Program-made: the position numbers and the translations under genes
NCBI GenBank assembly: GCA_963585895.1
Contig: OY757904.1
Location: 7,489,860-7,553,859 of the forward strand
Length of the DNA: 64,000 bases
Reading direction: 5' to 3'
Origin: Sepioteuthis lessoniana
Lineage: Eukaryota; Mollusca; Cephalopoda; Myopsida; Loliginidae
The notes under the pieces: generated by a model
Databases searched by the model: none
What the model was told of the DNA's origin: nothing
What the model saw: the letters and a program-made list of their open reading frames with translations, nothing else
Shown: piece by piece, positions 24,381-34,559 of the stretch
Layout of the letters: every line of letters begins with the position of its first letter
How positions within the stretch are numbered: the first letter of the stretch is position 1

Positions 24381-24766
24381 TATAGCTTTTCTTCTGTTTC
24401 TGAAAGTGAACTAATTTTCTGAACTGCTCATTGGTGACTGATAGAACAAGTAATTATGAGAATGTGTATAAAAGTTGGTCCCTTAATAAACTATTCTTTG
24501 TAAAGATAAGGTTAAGTCCAATACATTCTAAAAATATTGATGCAGAGATTCAAATCAAGAAAAGATATCCCAAGTAATAAATAATACATTTTTTAAACAC
24601 AACGAACTTTAAAATCAAAGAAAATCATCCACATAGACAAAAATGATTCCTTCAAATTTGCCATTTTTGTGAAATGAAAGTAGAGAATAATCCAAAGAAT
24701 TCATTTTCGCAAAAAAGTGACATTAATTCATTTTCATTTCAACATTTTTTTAATTGCTACTCTGAC
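24381..24766. other. AT-rich DNA, nothing recognised
   Basis: No feature supported. Confidence 0.5.
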
Positions 24767-25380
24767 TTGTCTGCCGAATCGGCTAGGGGTGTAGAATGCA
24801 CCGACTGCACCTCTGCAGAGGGCTAAGACTCCAACCACAATGAGTGTCCTGAATATGACACTAAACAATCTGATGGTGAGGTTCCAGTAATGCTGGGGCT
24901 TTGGGGAATACGGAGCACCCCTTCTTTGCCATTACTCCCAGGTTCATTCTGGCCTGGCATGGTAGCACCTGATAGGGCCCTATGTATGGGTTAAATAGAG
25001 CTAACAGCATACTTATACTAAACTAAAAATGTACTTACATTTAAACTGCGTGCTTATGCTAAACTGAATTATTTGAAATAGAACTGTTTTTTGACATTGA
25101 AACTGTATTTACACTAAACTGAATTGTTTAACATAGAACTGTTTTGACATTTAACTGTGTGTAAACAAAATCTGTACTTATACTAAACTGAACTAGCTGA
25201 ATTAGAACGGCTTGACTAAACTTAATGGCTTGAAATAGAAGTGTTTTTGACAATTAAATTGTGTACTCATGCTAAACTGAATTGTTTGAAATAGAACTGA
25301 TAATTTACACAAAAGTGGATTTGGCATTAAATAACCTACAAAGGTTGATATGCCCTAAAACCCAACCAACCAACCAACTG
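24767..25380 (+). repeat. Dispersed repeat family C, long copy
   Basis: Head ATCGGCTAGGGGTGTAGAAT, CTCTGCAGAGGGCTAAG, CTGATGGTGAGGTTCCAGTA, CCTGATAGGGCCCTATG; array at 25010-25300; tail GGATTTGGCATTAAATAACC, GTTGATATGCCCTAAAACCC and (AACC)n. Together with 15650 the best template for the family. Confidence 0.9.
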
Positions 25381-25933
25381 ACTTGTCTGAAGAATAGATT
25401 TACAAGAATAATAAAAAAAAAAGAAAAGAAAAGTATTTGAAAAAACTAAAATAAAACTTATCCATGAATATGAGAGAGAACAATTTGAAAGTTCTTAGTT
25501 CACATGTAAAGAATTATCAAAAGCTTTCTCTGTTCTAAAAAGTTCCTCTGGAAATGAATCACCCTTCACTTGTGAGGAGGTGGCCATTAAGAATTTGCAC
25601 GAAAATAACAACTAAACTTTTTGTTCATAATTTTCCTTTTAGTCAAAGTTTTGTGCAAAATAAGGATCAGCAAAGGCAAAATTTAACTGTCAGAAAAAAA
25701 AAACCCAATCAATTTTGTTACCCTTGACCTGATTGGTTAAAAACCTTTCACACTAAAAAAGAGAATTCTAACTAAATTGGGGCAAACTTTTCTTGATCCA
25801 CCAATCTTCATCCATAAATAAGCATCTTGAATGAGATTCTTTGGCATTGAAAAGAGGGAGCATAACTTTTCTGGTGGGAGTCAGCTCCCTCAAAGAAGAA
25901 AACTTAGTAAATTTCATACATTGCCCACCACAT
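25381..25933. other. AT-rich DNA outside the copia-like element
   Basis: An open frame runs on the minus strand from 25980 into this region but has no recognisable domain. It begins inside the 3' LTR of the copia-like element. Confidence 0.45.
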
Positions 25934-26077
25934 TGTCCAAGTGTTTGAAGTCCGTTGTGCATCTCATATAATGTCAACACTATTCCTTCCTTATAGTGAC
26001 TAAAGAGTTCCCTGTGCTGATTGAATCAATCCTTATATACCTAGGAATGGTTCAAGAGAGATAACTCATAATCCAAA
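25934..26077 (-). repeat. 3' LTR of the copia-like element
   Basis: Matches 30758-30899 from TGTCCAAGTGTT through TACCTAGGAATGGTTCAAG to TAACTCATAATCCA, diverged by substitutions and small indels. Starts TGT on the plus strand. Confidence 0.75.
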
Positions 26078-26200
26078 CTGCAGTTCTCTTCTTTTAGTAC
26101 ATTTTTAACAAAATTTAGATGTACTAAGTATTTCTAAGAATTTCAGTGTTGGAGCACCTCTTTTTGTCAAGGAATATGCCAATTATAGTTTCCCATCTTT

Positions 26201-26539
26201 TCAAAACATCTCTAATCCCCTCCCCCATGAAACCATTTCCTTCAATCTTGCCATGTTTATTCTTAATCTTCCATTACTCATAATGTTTCTAGTCCCTAAA
26301 GCACTAATCAATAATCTATTGTCTGTAGGGCACTGTACTCGTGGCAATACAGCCACACCAAGAATTTCTTGCAACAAAGAAGAGACCAAGAGTCCTATAT
26401 CTGCTGCCTCTCTTAATGCTAAAGTTTCTGATGTTATGGACTTTTTCTTACTCTGTTCAACTTTTTCTATTATCAGCAAATAGGTGCCACCTTCTTGTTC
26501 TCGTATTGAATAAAAACAATACCACTCTGATATGAGCAA
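26201..26539 (-). pseudogene. Copia-like RNase H fragment
   Basis: A 112-codon minus-strand frame encodes the end of the RNase H domain of copia-like Pol: SETLALREAADIGLLVSSLL (normally AExxAL.EA), then CPTDNRLLISAL (region of the DxxS.. catalytic Asp) and RLRINMARLKEM. It is adjacent to the 3' LTR, as expected for the last Pol domain. The frame is open by chance; the product would lack the upstream half. Confidence 0.75.
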
Positions 26540-26875
26540 TCTTCCAGGCTAGCATATGGAGCATTTGAATATGATTCTCATTTTTTAGGATTACCCAAAT
26601 TAGGAAATATCAAGCAGTTTTCTTAACATTCAATTTAGACATCACTTTGTTTGCCTCTTGTTGCTTTTTTACCATTCAATGCTTTCCTATATCGCTCATA
26701 TCATATGTTTCTTAGATTAGATCTGGTCTTGTTTGTGAAGCAATACACATCATTTATTCCCTTGGGTGTTTGAAGTCAGCTTTCTCTGCTGCAGTCAATT
26801 CATTTGTCTTTCTTGTGGTACAAATTTTTATTATGTTAATTGGTGTTATTGTGGAAATATATGATTCTTATTTTA

Positions 26876-27791
26876 CAAGGTGCATATGATAAGTTTCCAG
26901 ACTTTTTTTGTATGGGCACTTTTATTGATAGTACACATGTGAAACTCTAGTCCCCTTTGAAGTAATCTCCTCTGGTTACAATGCACTTGTTGTACTGTTC
27001 CAACAACTACTGAAAGGCCCCATGGAAGTCCTCTTGTGTAAGCGTGTCAATGACCTTCATCACAGCCTCTTTCATCTCCTCAATTGTCTCATAATGACAG
27101 CCTGTGACCTTAGGGAATAACCAAAAGCCATTGGGAGCAATATCTGGGCTATAGGGAGGCTGAGGAACTGTCTTGATGTCCATCTTGGTCAAATAGTCTT
27201 TGACAAGGATGGAATTGTGGACTGGTGCATTGTCCTGGTGGAAATGCCACTGACACGATTTGAAGATGCCGGCCTCTTCCTACGGAATCTCTTCCTGAAC
27301 TCCCTTAAAACCTCAACATAGTAACCCTAACCCTAACCCTAATTCTCTGGCCAATCAACTCTGGTGTATTGACTTCCTTACTCCTCCCACACCTCTCATC
27401 ATCCCTCAAAGACTCTCTGGCTTCCTTGAATCTCTTATGCTACTCAAAAACTCATGCTTGATTCATGCAAGATGGTTGAAAAGCAGTCTGAAGCATTTCA
27501 TACGTTTCTGTGACATTTTTTCCAAGTTTAAAACAGAATTTTATTGCGTATCGTTCTTCTAAAGTGTCCTTATGTCCAGATTTCATTTTTGAAATTCACC
27601 AGCTGTGACAATGAGGCTTTAGTAGGGTGTATTCCAATTGCTGCTGTAGCTGTTCATTTGAACTTGAAATCATAAGAATTGGTCAGTCATCTAATAAGAT
27701 GTATAACAATAACATAGTGAATTTTCAAGAGTCTATGACAATTTTAAATGCCTATATGAAAAAAGTCTGGAAACTTATCGTATTCACCTCG
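26876..27791 (-). mobile_element. Internally deleted mariner element, copy 2 (telomere-repeat type)
   Basis: A 916-bp insertion flanked by TA on both sides (26874-26875 and 27792-27793). Ends AAGGTGCATATGATAAGTTT and the near-complement AAACTTATCGTATTCACCTC. Minus-strand transposase remnants match copy 1 at 2960: the 61-codon frame 27007-27192 carries QPPYSPDIAPNGFWLFPKV (third D region; the usual D after AP is N here) and the helix EEMKEAVMKVIDTL. It interrupts the RT-RNase H part of the copia-like element, so it is younger than that. Confidence 0.9.
27322..27343 (-). repeat. Interstitial telomere-like repeat, 3-4 x TTAGGG
   Basis: Plus strand shows TAACCCTAACCCTAACCCTA inside mariner copy 2, at the same internal junction as in copy 1. 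Confidence 0.9.
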
Positions 27792-27843
27792 TATTTGCAT
27801 TTTCTAATCATGATTCATTTTCATGTCTGCTGACCTTAAATAT

Positions 27844-28490
27844 TTTCTTTAGGTTTTCAATGATCTGTTCTTGAAAAAAAAACATTACCACAGAAGGCAA
27901 AATCATTCACTTGACTAACCAAAATTCCTATAAGTGATCCACTTTTATACCACGTGAATAAGGCATTGTTGAACAAATTAATTGTACCTCTTAACTGTTC
28001 GAGAAATTCTTTAACTGTTTTGTACCAAGATCTGAGTGCATCATTCAATCCATAGATACATATTTAAAGATGGCAGACATCATGAAGTGAATGTAGAAAT
28101 ATCTCTCTTTCCAAAAGACCCCCTCATAGAAATGCTGCTGTTATATCAATAGATTACAACCTTTAGGAAATCAAAGCTGCAGTCAAAAATACCAAGTGTA
28201 GACATTCTCTACTTCAAATAGACGAATATTTTCTAAGATTACTAATGTCTTCTTTGAAGTCACAGGCCACTAATCTTGCTTTTGTTTTATTTTTGTTATC
28301 TTTTATTTTTCATCTATTATTCAGCAAGAAAATAGTTGTCACTTGTTTTTCAAAAAGATCTACTTTATACATTATCATCAATCAAGTTATTCAGCTCTCT
28401 CCCCTTAGCTATCGCGTTGGGCTTCGGCCCTGCGACAGGACCCACCTTAAAAACGGCCTTGTGCCATATTCGTACATTGGTGGGACGTAG
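27844..28490 (-). pseudogene. Copia-like reverse transcriptase fragment
   Basis: The minus-strand frame 28048-27857 encodes MNDALRSWYKTVKEFL and SGSLIGILVSQVNDFAFCGN. In copia-like RTs the corresponding text is DA...WY..V and L.GLL..HVDDFL..G; here the catalytic YVDD-type box is VND. The upstream RT part is degraded. The 5' portion is split by the retroposed fragment at 28410-28498. Confidence 0.75.
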
Positions 28491-28516
28491 GATAAATACA
28501 GCTCTCTCCCCTTAGC
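28392..28516. repeat. Retroposed 89-bp fragment with 18-bp target duplication
   Basis: CAGCTCTCTCCCCTTAGC occurs at 28392-28409 and again, identical, at 28499-28516. Between them, 28410-28498 is GC-richer sequence containing GGGCTTCGGCCCTGCGACAG and GGTGGGACGTAGGATAAATA. Its end resembles 37125-37164. Long exact duplications are the mark of LINE-driven retroposition. Confidence 0.85.
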
Positions 28517-28749
28517 ATCCACAACATCCTGGGATATTTCTTGATCTACAGTTAATCGTGCCATATTTTCTGGAAAAGGTAGTTCTTTCCAATCATTAAA
28601 ATGATCCCAATTACTACATATTGGTTCATCATTTCCCTCCACATGAACATTCACTCATTACTTATATTTTCCTGTTTGTTTTAGGTTGTATGACTTACTT
28701 TTATACCTTTTTATCCCTTTTCTTGTATTTGATAAAAGAATTTTTTATT

Positions 28750-29766
28750 GGTTTTATGCTATTACATTCTGAGGTGAATTTTCACATCTGCTGTCAGACA
28801 AATCTTCCTTCTGGGAATCAGTTTCATTTGGCATAAAATATTTATGAGTATTATTCTCATGATCCACACTAAAGTTATTCATGGGTGGTTCTTTATCTAC
28901 TATCTTATATTCTAATCTCTTTTCGGTCTGGTACATATTACTTCTATACTCTACTTTTATTAATTGGCATGGATGAACATGATAATAAACTCCGCCATAG
29001 CATTCCAATTCAGTTTGTCCTTCTTCCTCAAGTACAACTGCAAGACCTTTCCCACCATTAAAATTTTTTTGCAATAATAAACTTCATCACCATTATCATA
29101 CTGCTTGTCTAAATAAGTGTTCACTTTACATTTGAGTGCTCTTCTGATCCTTTCACTTGACTTAGCTATGATATAGTTTTGTCTGACACTGTGTAAAGCT
29201 TCTATATTGTGATGTGTAATATCACTAGATGAACTCTTCATAGCTGTAAGCTTTAAAAGTGATGAAAGGTTAGCGTCAACTCCAAATACAAATTGGTTTG
29301 GATTAAAACCACCATTATTTTGTTAAGTGTTCTTGGCACTTACTGTTCATGCAAGTGCAATTTTTGGTTCACATTTCACATCTGCAATAACTTTGTAAAA
29401 TGCCTCTGCCAATATCTGATTATGCTGTTCCATAATCTCATAACTAAATGATGATTCACCTGCTGTTGATGCAGTTTCTATATTTAGCTTCTCATTCATT
29501 TCCCCTATATTTTTCATTCAAAATTCCCTTCCATTATCACACAGAAACTTTTTAAGTGCATCAACATAAGATATCCACATGTGGTAAATGTTTTCCCCAA
29601 TTTCATCTTGTTTAGAAAACACTAAACAGGCTGCTAAATATCTTGTGGCAGAATCAATCATATTCAAAATCCAAGCTGGGGGTGTCCTCGTGGTGTAATG
29701 GTTAAAGCGATGGACTGTGGAATCATAGTAAACGAGTTCATACTCTAGTTGCACTATTATGTTCAC
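28750..29766 (-). pseudogene. Copia-like integrase (catalytic core and C-terminal part), broken
   Basis: The minus frame 29766-29518 has WILNMIDSATRYLAACLVFS (first catalytic D in NMID) and KKFLCDNGREF (second D in DNGxEF), the retroviral-type integrase core that inserts element cDNA. After frameshifts, frames at 29241-28960 and 29074-28754 give SERIRRALKCKV, YDNGDEVYYCKK and GGVYYHVHPCQL, the DNA-binding C-terminal part. The third catalytic E lies in the interrupted stretch 29520-29280. Nonfunctional. Confidence 0.8.
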
Positions 29767-29910
29767 TTTCGAGCAAATACCCTGGGAAAAGGTATGAACC
29801 CCCTTATCCTTCTAGATATGGGTTAAATAGTATCCCTACTGTTCTTCTTGGAGAATAGCTTTGGCATTAAATGACCTACAAAGGTTGATATGCCATTAAA
29901 CAAAGAAACC
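29680..29910 (+). repeat. tRNA-derived SINE, family B
   Basis: Head TGTCCTCGTGGTGTAATGG then TTAAAGCGATGGACTGTGGA (A-box region), ACGAGTTCATACTC (B-box region), CCTGGGAAAAGGTATGAACC, ATGGGTTAAATAGTATCCCT, then the B tail TTTGGCATTAAATGACCTAC and GTTGATATGCCATTAAACAA. The head equals that of family A at 33624; the tail equals that of family C. It interrupts the copia-like integrase region. Confidence 0.9.
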
Positions 29911-29949
29911 AATCAAAATCCAAGTTTTATTGTGAATATATTACTTTAT

Positions 29950-30715
29950 GTTCATTTACATAGCTTTGTAAAATTTATCAGCCATGGACATAGCTACAAC
30001 TAGATTGAAAGGTACGTGTTTATATTTTATGCATAGTTAACAAGAATCATAACATTTTTCAATTATTCTAAGGAATTCAGCACCACAAAGATCCTTTCTC
30101 CCCTTCACAAGTTTGCACAATGTTTTAAGAAGTATGTAAAAACTGTATAACTTCATTGCCTTTTCTTTTCAAGTGTTAAGCTTTTTACAGAAGTGATGTG
30201 CAATACTACAAACACTCTTAATTCATCCTGCTTGTCAAATAATAGATTTGTAAGTGGAATATAGTTGTGGTGCAAGCCAAATCTTTCGTATTACCAAGAA
30301 CCTTTCCTGTATCATTCACAAAATTTAAAATAATTCCAGTTTTCTTTACAAAGAGTTTGTTCAGTAGCAATAAAATTTCATTATTCACTTGACTCAATCA
30401 CAACCTTTTTTCTGCCAATAACAGCTGGAAATGTTAATTTCCAAGTTGCTGTAATGCCAGTTCCATCACCAAACTTGAATATCGTCTCAGTTGGAAAACA
30501 TTCAACTAAGAATTTGTCTTGATCAGACTAAGCATCAATAAAAACATCCAGTTTTTGTGCATGCACTATTCAATATGTCCATGTAAAAATTCTCTTAAAC
30601 CAAAATGAAGCATGGAGTTCTATGTTAAATAATCTCTTGCAAGCTTTTTGGATTTTCTTGACCGTATCTTCAGTCTCTTGAAAAGTGCTTTTTAGTGTTG
30701 CAATTAAAACATTTC
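29950..30715 (-). pseudogene. Copia-like gag/protease/integrase N-terminal remnants
   Basis: On the minus strand KCFNCNTKKHFSRD at 30715-30670 is a CCHC zinc knuckle whose last Cys is replaced by a stop. About 30500-30300 carries a weak protease-like tract (FGDGTGITATWKL, then ILLLLNKLFVKK). These precede the integrase, in the usual copia order. Most of gag is missing, because the knuckle lies only about 40 bp from the 5' LTR. Reading rests on fragmentary words. Confidence 0.6.
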
Positions 30716-30757
30716 ATAATTTTCTCATCCTTGCTGATCTCACTAATGGAACTCAAC

Positions 30758-30899
30758 TGTCCAAGTGTTCAAAGTCCGTCGTGTCTCTTGAAATATCAAC
30801 ACTACTCCTTCCCTCTTGCGACTGAAGACCTCTTTGTGCTGAGTTGACTCATCATTATATACCTAGAAATGGTTCAAGGGAGGTAACTCGTAATCCACA
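30758..30899 (-). repeat. 5' LTR of the copia-like element
   Basis: Similar to 25934-26077; plus strand begins TGTCCAAGTGTTCAAAGTCC and ends GTAACTCGTAATCCACA. On the minus strand a TATA-like GGTATATAATGATGAG lies about 40 bp in. Each LTR is about 142 bp, short but within the copia range. Confidence 0.75.
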
Positions 30900-31489
30900 T
30901 CAATGATGTCTACGAGGACTGCCTCTTAATAAGTCAGAAAGACTAGCAAAATTCTCACTAACATTTATCTCTACTGTTCAAATAATTTTCAACAAGCTCT
31001 CTCCCAGGAAATATATTCTGGAAGAAATATATTTTCATGAGAGCAGAAGAATTCAACTTTTTCCAGCAAAAGAAGAATTCAACCTTCTAAATGCAATTTT
31101 GAAAAAAAAAAAAGCAAAAAAAATTTTTTAAAAAGCAACATCTATTACTCAGAAAATATTTCTAGTAGCCTTCCAAGATATGAAGTTTTACAAATCTTTG
31201 TTACTGACCAAGCTTTACACAGAGAACATTTTGAGCAATTCTTCAAATTAACCTTTAAAAATCTTCTAGTCTTGAGTTAATCTTTTTTTAAACTTTGAGG
31301 AGAGATCCTTGATACATTTTTCATGTTCTATACAAATTCCTTTTTTTAATATTGCTTTCTTTGGTCAGTTTATCCTTGTAAGAGATACAACTACCAAAGA
31401 TTAATGTTTCCAATTTAAGTACAAAGTTTTATATCTAGAATAAAATTCCTCTTGTCCAGATGTCTAAATAACATGATTTTATAATATGA
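30900..31489. other. AT-rich DNA, nothing recognised
   Basis: No feature supported. Confidence 0.45.
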
Positions 31490-31580
31490 GTTGCTTAGTT
31501 GTGCACATATTTTCAATTGAATTTTAAAATTAAAAAAAATTTCAAGCTTCAATCTAAATACTTTTTGATCACACCTTGTA
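31490..31580 (-). mobile_element. Terminal piece of the CAAGACTGAAGT-type mariner
   Basis: GTTGTGCACATATTTTCAATT through CTTCAATCTAAATACTTTTT matches the right ends at 35650, 48920 and 57655. The rest of the element is not recognisable. Confidence 0.5.
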
Positions 31581-33011
31581 AAAACAATTTACTTTTTGAT
31601 TAATTAACTGCTATAGCAGAAATGAACATGTGTGTTTTTAGCACTAATTATCAAATTATAGAGGGAAAAATCTATAAAACTGCCATTACTTGAAAATAAA
31701 TTAATTGCTTGTAAAGAATTTAGTAATGACTGCAATTTAATAAGAATTTTAAAATGAAATATCTCAGTTTTGTTTTTGTTGTTGACACTATCAAAATAAA
31801 TTTTACTTTTGTACAGTAACTGAGACATCATAGCCAATGGCTAGAAACATCACGTCATCTATGTTGTCAGCGAATGGAATTTTTCTTACTGATCCGGAAG
31901 AGAAACATGGCATCAATTCATGCACCATTGCCATTTTCATCAGTGAGTGAAATTTTCTATTTCAAACTCAGAGATTATCTCCAAGACAATTAATTCTGCA
32001 AGCTGTCTTAGAGGTATTTTCTGACAGTTGAGAATGACAGGTAATATTTGCAAGCTTTTCTTAGCAGTGTAATGACCTCTTTTATTATCAAATAGAATTA
32101 AAGAGATGCTTCCTGTCCAAAATCTAATACATGCAAACCTAGCAGTGAAACAGCCCATCTTCGCCTCTCCCCAGCTACCTGCAGTAGACTCAGAGTTCTG
32201 GCCAATCAGTAGATAGCAGTTTAGCCTTTTCTTCTTAACAGTCCTTTTCAGGATTAACTTAAACTGTACTTTTTAGGATTACAAGTCTAATTATACAATC
32301 TTTTTTACTGCCTTTTTCAGGTGAGTGAACTCATTAGCATCACAAGTACAATGACAGATCAACCAGTCGGTTGCAGCAAACACTCAAAGCAAAGGACCAG
32401 TCCTCGAGCTAATGACACTGCTCAGACTGATAACATTTAATCTATTCTTAGAAACTAACATCAACGACCAGGATGTTGATTTGTCTGCTTCTGGAATCTG
32501 ACATGTCTGACTGTTCGACTGTCAATGGATACTTGGTCACATAGTTCCACCAATGGCTTCTCATCTAGACTCGTTGTTCCAAAAACAATTTGACTGCTGA
32601 GTGTATGCATTCGACACAACATGAACTTTATCCAAGTTCCCTTTTTTTGTATTATTCACCAAATAAAAATTGATATTTAAATTCACTTTCTTTGACATCT
32701 TTGCCTGGTTTGTGTGTCACATGACTCATTTACAAAGATTTGTAGGATTGACATATTTATTAATCTTGCAATAGATTCAATGTAAAAGACAAAACTTATA
32801 TTAAGGATGTTTCAACTTGATATACGACAAATCTAAACAATAAAGAATTTGTAACAATAAAGGAATAAAGATTATTAGTGCCTAAAATGAATTTAAAAAG
32901 AAAAAAGAAAAAGAAAAAAATTTTACCTGGTTATCTGCCCCTTTTTGAATTCTCTCTTGTCAAACTTGTAATATAACCTACTTTCCTGAGAGAATGGGTG
33001 GGGAGAAGTAA
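31581..33011. other. AT-rich DNA, nothing firm
   Basis: 31830-32480 is less AT-rich, and a 72-codon minus-strand frame (31940-32158) is open, but I recognise neither protein words nor splice-framed exons. A search against proteomes would be needed to call a gene. Confidence 0.4.
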
Positions 33012-33272
33012 GTCAAAGTAAGTAAAGTTGGTAACCAGAGTCGAGGGCTACCCAAAAGCTCCCTTTTCAATAGCTACTACACCAAGATGTAGGGGAGGGC
33101 GCTACTCCTTTCCCTGGATTGCTCAACTTTACCCTTGAAACGTACCTTATAATGATGAGTGATAAGCAAGGAGGTATCGAGTACCATTTTTTGAGTCTTT
33201 GGTATGACTCGACCTAAGATTGAACCTTGGTCTTCTTGGCCATTGGTGAACACTTTACCACTAAGCCAAGGG
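33012..33272 (-). repeat. tRNA-derived SINE, family D (near full-length minus copy)
   Basis: Shares with 20757 the blocks AGTAAAGTTGGTAACC, CTCCCTTTTCAATAGCTACT, CACCAAGATGTAGGGGAGGG, AAGCAAGGAGGTATCGAGTA and GAGTCTTTGGTATGACTCGA, with the tRNA-like head (AACCTTGGTCTTCTTGGCC complement) at the right. Confidence 0.9.
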
Positions 33273-33623
33273 ACCAGTCACTGGGGAGAAGTAATATGCC
33301 ATAAAAAGATGATGTATGTTTGTTCCTTTTTCACTTGGGTCTTCACTGAGCTTAGAGTACAGTTTACATCTTACATTCTCATATTGAATTCCACATGTCC
33401 TCAAAACAGAAGAAAAGACATTTTCTTTTCTATTTCAAGGTTGAACTTTCTGTCATGATCTGCAATATTTTCCTGTTGTTAAATTATTTCTAATTTTAAA
33501 GTTCATGTCTTGATTTGGTTATGCGTTGATCTATGATAAGTTTTCTATTATAAGTAAACCTGTAAAATGACAAGTAAAACATTCCTCCATTTTAAAATGC
33601 TTACCTTAGATACTTTTTTGAGG
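33273..33623. other. AT-rich DNA, nothing recognised
   Basis: No feature supported. Confidence 0.5.
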
Positions 33624-33910
33624 GTGTCCTCGTGGTGTAATGGTTAAAGCGATGAACTGCGGAATCGTAGTACGCGAGTTCGTACTCCAGTCGCGCTATT
33701 ACGTTCACTTTCGGGCAAATACCCTTGGGAAAGGTATGAACCCCCTTATTCTCCCTCCAGCTATGGGTAAATAGTAGGACGGACTAGGTTCCTCAGCCTT
33801 GGTGAGGCAACTAGTCTAGGAGAAGGAAAACTCTGAATTCAAAACCTGTTAAACTCCGCTTAAAAATTGACCTTGTGTCATATCCTGCCCGAGCGGAGGG
33901 GTTGGTAAAT
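33624..33910 (+). repeat. tRNA-derived SINE, family A (best copy)
   Basis: tRNA-like head at 33624-33700: TGTCCTCGTGGTGTAATGG and TTAAAGCGATGAACTGCGGA (A-box region), GCGAGTTCGTACTCC (B-box region). Central part: CCCTTGGGAAAGGTATGAAC, CCAGCTATGGGTAAATAGTA, GGTGAGGCAACTAGTCTAGG. 3' tail: TTAAAAATTGACCTTGTGTC, ATATCCTGCCCGAGCGGAGG. CpG sites are better preserved here than in other copies, so it is probably the youngest family A copy in the window. Confidence 0.9.
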
Positions 33911-33989
33911 AGTACCTTAGACACTTTTCATTCTGGACGGTTAGAAATTTTTTTATTTCAAGGGAGGCAAATGTTGTTTCAAAACTATA

Positions 33990-34395
33990 TAAACCCTAAT
34001 AAAACCTCATATAGAATATTGTACTCCGATTAGGGGTCCAATGTCAAAGCCTGAAAATTGGAGTGGAATACTGAGATTTGATCACATACAAAGAAGAGTG
34101 ATAAAAATAATTTTAAAAAGTAAAAGATTATAGTTACGGAGAAAGATTACAGAAATTAGGATTGGCTATTTTCTAGGAAGAAGAATGAGTAGTGATTTAG
34201 TTGAAACTTTCAAAATAATTAATGGAATTTCTAATGATGGTTGACATTTTTCTATATTTTTCCTGTAATTTACTGTCAAGACATTTCAAAAACTAAGTCT
34301 TTTTATCAAATAAACATTTTTCGTAGATATTTTTCTTTTTTAAGTAGAGGAATTAATATTGTGAATTGAATTACCACAACTAGAAAATCCAGCGA
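33990..34395 (+). pseudogene. LINE reverse transcriptase C-terminal fragment
   Basis: The plus strand reads, with stops, RVIKIILKSK, GERLQKLGLAIF in another frame, then DLVETFKIINGIS and a KLSLFIK stretch. These words match the end of reverse transcriptases of jockey/CR1-type LINEs (QRRxTK...ERL..LGL..L..RR..DL...FKI.NG). No intact frame. Confidence 0.7.
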
Positions 34396-34411
34396 ACACC
34401 TATGCACGACA

Positions 34412-34471
34412 TACGGGAACACTGGATAGCTGTTTCGACCTTATTAGGTCTCATCAGCAGTGTATACCGTA
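34412..34471 (-). ncRNA. Hammerhead ribozyme motif
   Basis: On the minus strand the conserved cores are CTGATGAG (34457-34450) and CGAAAC (34437-34432). Between them, helix II is GACCT-AATA-AGGTC (34450-34437), five perfect pairs with a tetraloop. Helix I pairs ACACTG (34463-34458) with CAGTGT (34424-34419) and continues, after a small internal loop, as CGG/CCG (34469-34467 with 34416-34414). Helix III is tiny (ACAGCTAT, nearly self-complementary), with the predicted cleavage after AUC at 34425. A C.A mismatch replaces the usual C-G next to the cleavage site. Short-helix-III hammerheads are known from Penelope-like elements and small retroposons. Confidence 0.8.
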
Positions 34472-34477
34472 ATCTCC

Positions 34478-34545
34478 ACCACTGGAGATCGAACCAGCGA
34501 CCACAGATTGCAGTGCTGAAACTCTACAACTGAGCCACCAGTTCA
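34478..34545 (-). repeat. tRNA-like pol III head joined to the hammerhead
   Basis: The minus strand reads TGGCTCAGTTGTAGAGTTTC (A-box region), CACTGCAATC (anticodon-like loop with GCA) and CGCTGGTTCGATCTCCAG (B box). It lies directly 5' of the ribozyme. The acceptor stem is not convincing, so it is a tRNA-derived promoter rather than a tRNA gene. Confidence 0.75.
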
Positions 34546-34559
34546 TATTGCACGCAAGT

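Larger units (their letters stand above)
25934..30899 (-). mobile_element. Decayed copia-like LTR retrotransposon with nested insertions
   Basis: Minus-strand element bounded by two similar short direct repeats (about 142 bp, see LTR entries). From 5' (right) to 3' (left) it shows a gag zinc-knuckle remnant (30670-30715), a protease-like region (about 30300-30560), integrase (29766-28750), RT (about 28490-27844) and RNase H (26539-26201). The order protease-integrase-RT-RNase H is that of Ty1/copia elements. Many stops and frameshifts; no active product possible. Younger insertions interrupt it: a mariner (26876-27791), a short retroposed fragment (28410-28498) and a SINE (29680-29910). Confidence 0.8.

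Noticed and set aside
33624-33700. Possible functional tRNA gene
   Set aside because: No plausible acceptor stem, imperfect B box, and the same head recurs in many dispersed copies with attached SINE body.
34478-34545. tRNA-Cys gene (GCA anticodon-like loop)
   Set aside because: A and B boxes are good, but the acceptor and anticodon stems do not pair well and the sequence runs directly into the hammerhead; better read as a tRNA-derived promoter.
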